From an uncultured Ruminococcus sp. (lineage in GTDB: Bacteria; Bacillota; Clostridia; Oscillospirales; CAG-272): a DNA stretch of 8,444 bases. The translations under genes were made by a program, and so were the position numbers. The stretch lies in NCBI GenBank assembly GCA_902783705.1, contig CACZSA010000334.1:1-8444 (forward strand). Reading direction: 5' to 3'. Numbering within the stretch: the stretch's first letter is position 1; the number at the start of each line of letters is the position of its first letter. The notes under the pieces were generated by a model. It was not told where the DNA came from. It was given only the letters and a program-made list of their open reading frames with translations, and ran no database searches. Shown here piece by piece: positions 5,897-8,444 of this stretch.

Positions 5897-6369
5897 ACGG
5901 AAAAACCATCGTACTCGCGGCGGATCACGCGGGATTTCCCCTGAAAAACGCCGTCAAGGCCCAACTCGACGCGGCGGGATACCGCACGATCGACATGGGG
6001 ACCCATTCGTCGGAAAGCTGCGACTATCCCCTCTACGCCGAAGCGGGATGCCGCAAGGTCCTCGAGGGCGAGGCGGAGCTGTGCGTCCTCTGCTGCGGGA
6101 CGGGCGTCGGCATGAGCATCGCCGCCAACAAGATCCGCGGGATCCGCGCCGCCTGCTGCTCGGACGTGTACAGCGCGCGCTATACCCGCCTGCACAACGA
6201 CGCGAACGTCCTCTGCCTCGGCGCGCGGGTGCTCGGCGAGGGGCTGGCCTGGGAGCTGGTCGAGGTATTCGTCACGACGGAGTTCGAGGGCGGCAAACAC
6301 GCGCGGCGCGTCGGGCTCATCGCGGATCTCGAAGCGCGGGAAGCGGATTCCGGAAAAGAGAACGGCTGA
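5893..6369 (+). CDS. rpiB: Ribose-5-phosphate isomerase B
   Basis: RpiB interconverts ribose 5-phosphate and ribulose 5-phosphate in the pentose phosphate pathway; the related RpiB/LacA/LacB family also acts on allose or galactose phosphates. The 158-residue product has ADHAG (10-14), DYPLYA (44-49), the catalytic-cysteine motif CGTGVGMSIAANKIRG (Cys68 onward), RLHNDANVLCLGARV (99-113, catalytic His101) and FEGGKHARRV (131-140). The motif set fits the ribose enzyme. The ATG overlaps tsaB by ATGA and the SD is GGAGGGAG. Ribose 5-phosphate feeds PRPP and hence pyrimidine synthesis, which may be relevant to the kinase-like gene and pyrC that follow, though this is only a contextual link. Confidence 0.94.
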   Translation: MNGKTIVLAADHAGFPLKNAVKAQLDAAGYRTIDMGTHSSESCDYPLYAEAGCRKVLEGEAELCVLCCGTGVGMSIAANKIRGIRAACCSDVYSARYTRLHNDANVLCLGARVLGEGLAWELVEVFVTTEFEGGKHARRVGLIADLEAREADSGKENG

Positions 6370-6416
6370 GATAAAGACTGGAAATAAAGATTGAAAAGAA
6401 GGAAAGGAGCACACAC

Positions 6417-7034
6417 ATGGCAAACTGCATCGTCACCATTGCAAGGCAATACGGAAGCGGCGGACGGGAGGTCGGGCGTCTTCTCTCCGAACGCACGGGC
6501 TGGAAATTCTACGACAAGGATCTCATCACCCTCGCGGCGCAGAAGAGCGGACTGAGCTCCGAAGCGCTGCAGAACGTGGATGAAAAGGCGGCGAACAGCC
6601 TTCTCTACACGCTCGCCCTCGGGTCCTCCATCTACAACCACGGTCTCGAGCACGTGAACCTGCCGATCAACGACCGCCTTTTCGTCGTGCAGAGCGAGAT
6701 CATCAAGGAGCTGGCGGCGTCGGGCGAGGGCGCGATCATCGTCGGGCGGTGCGCGGACTATGTGCTCGCCGGGCGGGACAACCTCGTGCGCGTCTACATC
6801 ACTGCGGATTTCGACGCGCGGGTGAAGACGGTCATGGAGCGGCACGAGCTCACCGAATCGGCGGCAAAGGATCTGATCGTCAAGACGGACAAGCGGCGCG
6901 CGAACTATTACAGCTACTACACCGGAGAAAAGTGGGGGCGCGCGGACAAATACGACCTCGTGATCTCGACGGACCGTATCGGCATCGAAGGCGCGGCCTC
7001 GCTGATCGGGGACTATATCTCAAAGCTCGGATGA
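6417..7034 (+). CDS. Cytidylate kinase-like family protein
   Basis: This 205-residue protein belongs to the cytidylate-kinase-like family (the AAK6/Cmk-like group common in Clostridia), distinct from classical Cmk. It starts VTIARQYGSGGREVGRLL, with an altered P-loop GSGGRE (13-18) where classical nucleoside monophosphate kinases have GxxGxGKS/T. Further family marks are FYDKDLI (31-37), IIVGRCADYVL (107-117) and DKRRANYYSYYTGEKWG (158-174), the lid-like region, followed by YDLVIST (179-185). It is probably a nucleoside monophosphate kinase, but the substrate is not proven for most members. The ATG has a good SD (AAGGAAAGGAG, 7 nt from GGAG). It lies 47 nt after rpiB without a visible promoter and is followed by a terminator, so it likely ends the tsaE operon. 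Confidence 0.88.
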   Translation: MANCIVTIARQYGSGGREVGRLLSERTGWKFYDKDLITLAAQKSGLSSEALQNVDEKAANSLLYTLALGSSIYNHGLEHVNLPINDRLFVVQSEIIKELAASGEGAIIVGRCADYVLAGRDNLVRVYITADFDARVKTVMERHELTESAAKDLIVKTDKRRANYYSYYTGEKWGRADKYDLVISTDRIGIEGAASLIGDYISKLG

Positions 7035-7041
7035 ATCTGAG

Positions 7042-7076
7042 GGGATCTCCGCACGGCGCGGCGGTCCCTTTTCCTT
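7042..7076 (+). terminator. Intrinsic terminator of the tsaE operon
   Basis: An 11-position stem (7042-7052 with 7058-7068, one U-C mismatch and one wobble) closes a 5-nt loop and is followed by TTTT at 7069-7072 and further pyrimidines. It begins 8 nt after the stop of the kinase-like gene. The U tract is modest, so termination may be partial. Confidence 0.75.
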
Positions 7077-7151
7077 ATGCCGAAATGCAGCGCCTTGGTA
7101 AATCTTCTTAAAATCCGGGTCGAAAATTCACACATCCGTGCAATTCTCCGA

Positions 7152-7180
7152 TTGACACCGCACGCGATCCGTGATATAAT
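7152..7180 (+). promoter_or_regulatory. Consensus sigma-A promoter of pyrC
   Basis: TTGACA (7152-7157), a 17-nt spacer and TATAAT (7175-7180), with extended -10 TG at 7172-7173. All hexamer positions match consensus. The start is expected near 7187. A promoter this strong, followed by a leader of about 127 nt, fits control after initiation rather than at the promoter. Confidence 0.92.
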
Positions 7181-7186
7181 ATCGGA

Positions 7187-7313
7187 CGAACAATAGCGAT
7201 CTTTAATTCGATCCCGTGCGGTCGGCAAGATTGTTGAAACGGTTCCCCTCGGGGATCCGTGTGCCGTCATGCTCCCGCGCGGCCTCGTGAGGCTTTCCCA
7301 AGAGAGGTATTTT
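7187..7313 (+). promoter_or_regulatory. Structured 5' leader of pyrC
   Basis: The leader contains a 9-position hairpin at 7239-7260 (one U-U mismatch, CUCG loop). Its 3' arm GGGATC (7252-7257) can alternatively pair with GATCCC at 7210-7215, so two exclusive folds exist. A second hairpin lies at 7281-7294, just before the SD AGAGAGG (7301-7307). There is no U-rich tract after either hairpin, so if the leader regulates, translation control is more likely than attenuation. Exact 5' end is inferred from the promoter. Confidence 0.5.
7281..7294 (+). promoter_or_regulatory. Candidate PyrR-binding hairpin
   Basis: GGCC-UCGUGA-GGCU forms a 4-bp stem (one G-U) with a hexaloop. Against the PyrR-binding consensus ARUCCNGNGAGGYU it matches 11 of 14 positions, including the whole NGNGAGGYU half; the first loop base is U where C is expected. 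It lies 6 nt before the SD of pyrC, where PyrR could block ribosome binding. A convincing lower stem was not found, so this is a candidate only. Confidence 0.35.
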
Positions 7314-8444
7314 ATGACTGGCAAGCGCAAAGTGACCCGTGAATCCCTTGAGGCGCAGTTCTCGTCTCTCTGCCGGAATTTTGACGACAGTTTCAAGACC
7401 TTCCTTTCTTCAAACGGATTTGCCGTTTTCCCCGGTTTCTGCGATGTGCATGTACATTTTCGCGAACCGGGTTTTTCTTATAAAGAAACGGTCGGGACGG
7501 GATCGAGAGCGGCGGCGCATGGCGGCTACACGGCGGTCTGCACGATGCCGAACCTGAATCCCGTGCCCGATTCTCGGGAACACCTCGACGCGGTGCTCGC
7601 GCCCATCCGGGCATCGGAGACCGGGGTGAACGTCCTGCCCTACGGCGCGCTGACCGTCGGTGAGGCCGGAGAGATCCCGGCGGACCTCGACGCGATGGCC
7701 CCCGACGTCATCGCCTTTTCGGACGACGGACGCGGCGTGCAGTCGGAGAGCATGATGCGCTCCCTGATGGAGAAATGCGCGTCGCTCGGAATGATCCTCT
7801 CGGCGCACTGCGAGGACAATTCCCTGCTTCACGGCGGGTACATCCACGACGGGGCCTACGCCGCGGCGCACGGTCACCGGGGGATCTGCTCGGAGAGCGA
7901 ATGGGGACCGATCAAGCGCGATCTGCGGCTCGCGAAGGAGACCGGGTGCGCGTATCATGTCTGCCACATCTCGACCAGGGAGAGCGTCGCGCTCATCCGG
8001 GAGGCGAAGGCCGCGGGCGTGAACGTTACCTGCGAGACCGGGCCGCACTACCTGATCCTCGACGACGGGGACCTTCAGGAGGACGGACGCTTCAAGATGA
8101 ATCCGCCGCTCCGCGCGAGGGAGGACCGCGAGGCGCTGATCGAGGGTGTGTGCGACGGAACGATCGACATGATCGCGACGGATCACGCGCCGCACTCCGG
8201 GGAGGAAAAATCCCGTGGACTCGAGAAGAGCGCGTTCGGCGTGGTCGGGCTCGAGACAGCCTTCCCCGCGCTGTACACGCACCTTGTGAAGGAACACGTC
8301 ATCCCGCTTGAGAAGCTCGTCGAACTGCTCGCGTGGAATCCTCGGACGCGCTTCGGGATCCCGCTCGACGACGCGTACACCGTCTGGGATCTCGAGAAAT
8401 CCGCTCCGGTCGATCCGGCGTCCTTCCTCTCGCTGGGCAGGGCG
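7314..8444 (+). CDS. pyrC: Dihydroorotase (partial, runs off the window)
   Basis: Dihydroorotase closes carbamoyl-aspartate to dihydroorotate, the third step of pyrimidine synthesis, in the cytoplasm. 377 codons are visible with no stop before the edge. Class I motifs are intact: DVHVHFREPG (44-53, metal-binding His46/His48 and substrate Arg50), CTMPN (76-80), FSDDGRGV (135-142), AHCED (164-168, His165), CHIST (217-221, His218), MNPPLR (262-267) and ATDHAPH (288-294, Asp290). The first 40 residues are unusual. They look charged and helical instead of the beta strands that normally precede the barrel, and the region after residue 345 is also shortened. The ATG at 7314 has SD AGAGAGG with 6-nt spacing. 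An in-frame ATG at 7269 would add 15 residues but has no well-placed SD. Codons near the 5' end are less GC-rich than the rest. Confidence 0.93.
   Translation, partial: MTGKRKVTRESLEAQFSSLCRNFDDSFKTFLSSNGFAVFPGFCDVHVHFREPGFSYKETVGTGSRAAAHGGYTAVCTMPNLNPVPDSREHLDAVLAPIRASETGVNVLPYGALTVGEAGEIPADLDAMAPDVIAFSDDGRGVQSESMMRSLMEKCASLGMILSAHCEDNSLLHGGYIHDGAYAAAHGHRGICSESEWGPIKRDLRLAKETGCAYHVCHISTRESVALIREAKAAGVNVTCETGPHYLILDDGDLQEDGRFKMNPPLRAREDREALIEGVCDGTIDMIATDHAPHSGEEKSRGLEKSAFGVVGLETAFPALYTHLVKEHVIPLEKLVELLAWNPRTRFGIPLDDAYTVWDLEKSAPVDPASFLSLGRA

Noticed and set aside
7273..7282. TCCCGCGCGG shared with the palindrome region at 4643-4652
   Set aside because: A 10-mer of pure GC-rich character in GC-rich DNA; the full palindrome is not kept at the second site, so a common operator is not supported.
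7269..7313. Upstream in-frame ATG of pyrC at 7269, adding 15 residues
   Set aside because: The nearest purine-rich stretch (GGGGA) is 13 nt away, while the ATG at 7314 has AGAGAGG at 6 nt. The extension would also include the leader hairpin.
7410..8297. 295-codon minus-strand open frame over pyrC
   Set aside because: The plus-strand frame carries all dihydroorotase catalytic motifs; the antisense product is His/Arg/Val-rich shadow sequence.
1..8444. Search for tRNA, rRNA, CRISPR repeats, insertion sequences or attachment sites
   Set aside because: No cloverleaf-like segment, spaced direct repeats, transposase-like frame or terminal inverted repeats were seen; coding density and gene content look like core chromosome.

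Overview
The window looks like chromosomal DNA from a high-GC, endospore-forming member of the Bacillota, most likely a Clostridia-type anaerobe. That placement is inferred from a complete spoIIIA operon, strong Shine-Dalgarno (SD) sequences, frequent 4-8 nt gene overlaps and GC-rich codon use. The exact lineage cannot be fixed from the sequence alone. No mobile element, CRISPR array, tRNA or rRNA was seen.

Left part (about 8-4631, minus strand): the eight-gene spoIIIA operon, spoIIIAA-AB-AC-AD-AE-AF-AG-AH, read from right to left. Its products form the mother-cell half of the channel (the SpoIIIA-SpoIIQ 'feeding tube') that keeps the forespore active after engulfment. AA is the ATPase, AB/AC/AD/AE are membrane components, and AF/AG/AH carry ring-building-type domains. 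A sigma-E-like promoter precedes spoIIIAA. A second motif with the same layout (GCATA-like -35, 14 nt spacer, CATA-type -10) lies in the AG-AH gap. The operon ends in a strong intrinsic terminator (8-40). Three features are odd: AE has no ATG/GTG/TTG at its signal peptide, AG is a very compact 127 residues, and AB and probably AC start at TTG.

Middle (4632-4715): a divergent intergenic region holding the sigma-E-like promoter on one side, a 10-bp GC palindrome, and a near-consensus extended -10 sigma-A promoter on the other.

Right part (4655-7076, plus strand): a housekeeping run tsaE-tsaB-rpiB-cytidylate-kinase-like gene, ending at an intrinsic terminator. TsaE and TsaB belong to the tRNA t6A37 machinery; RpiB is a pentose-phosphate isomerase. 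The first three genes overlap by ATGA.

Far right (7152-8444, plus strand): a consensus sigma-A promoter, a structured leader of about 127 nt, and a dihydroorotase gene (pyrC) cut off by the window edge. The leader contains a hairpin resembling the PyrR-binding loop immediately before the SD. The enzyme has intact catalytic motifs but an unusual N-terminus that seems to lack the usual flanking beta-sandwich strands.

Most of the content is conserved core biology. I do not see a wholly new multigene system. The best leads are the pyrC leader, the altered dihydroorotase ends, the minimal SpoIIIAG, the non-canonical spoIIIAE start and the internal sigma-E-like promoter before spoIIIAH.
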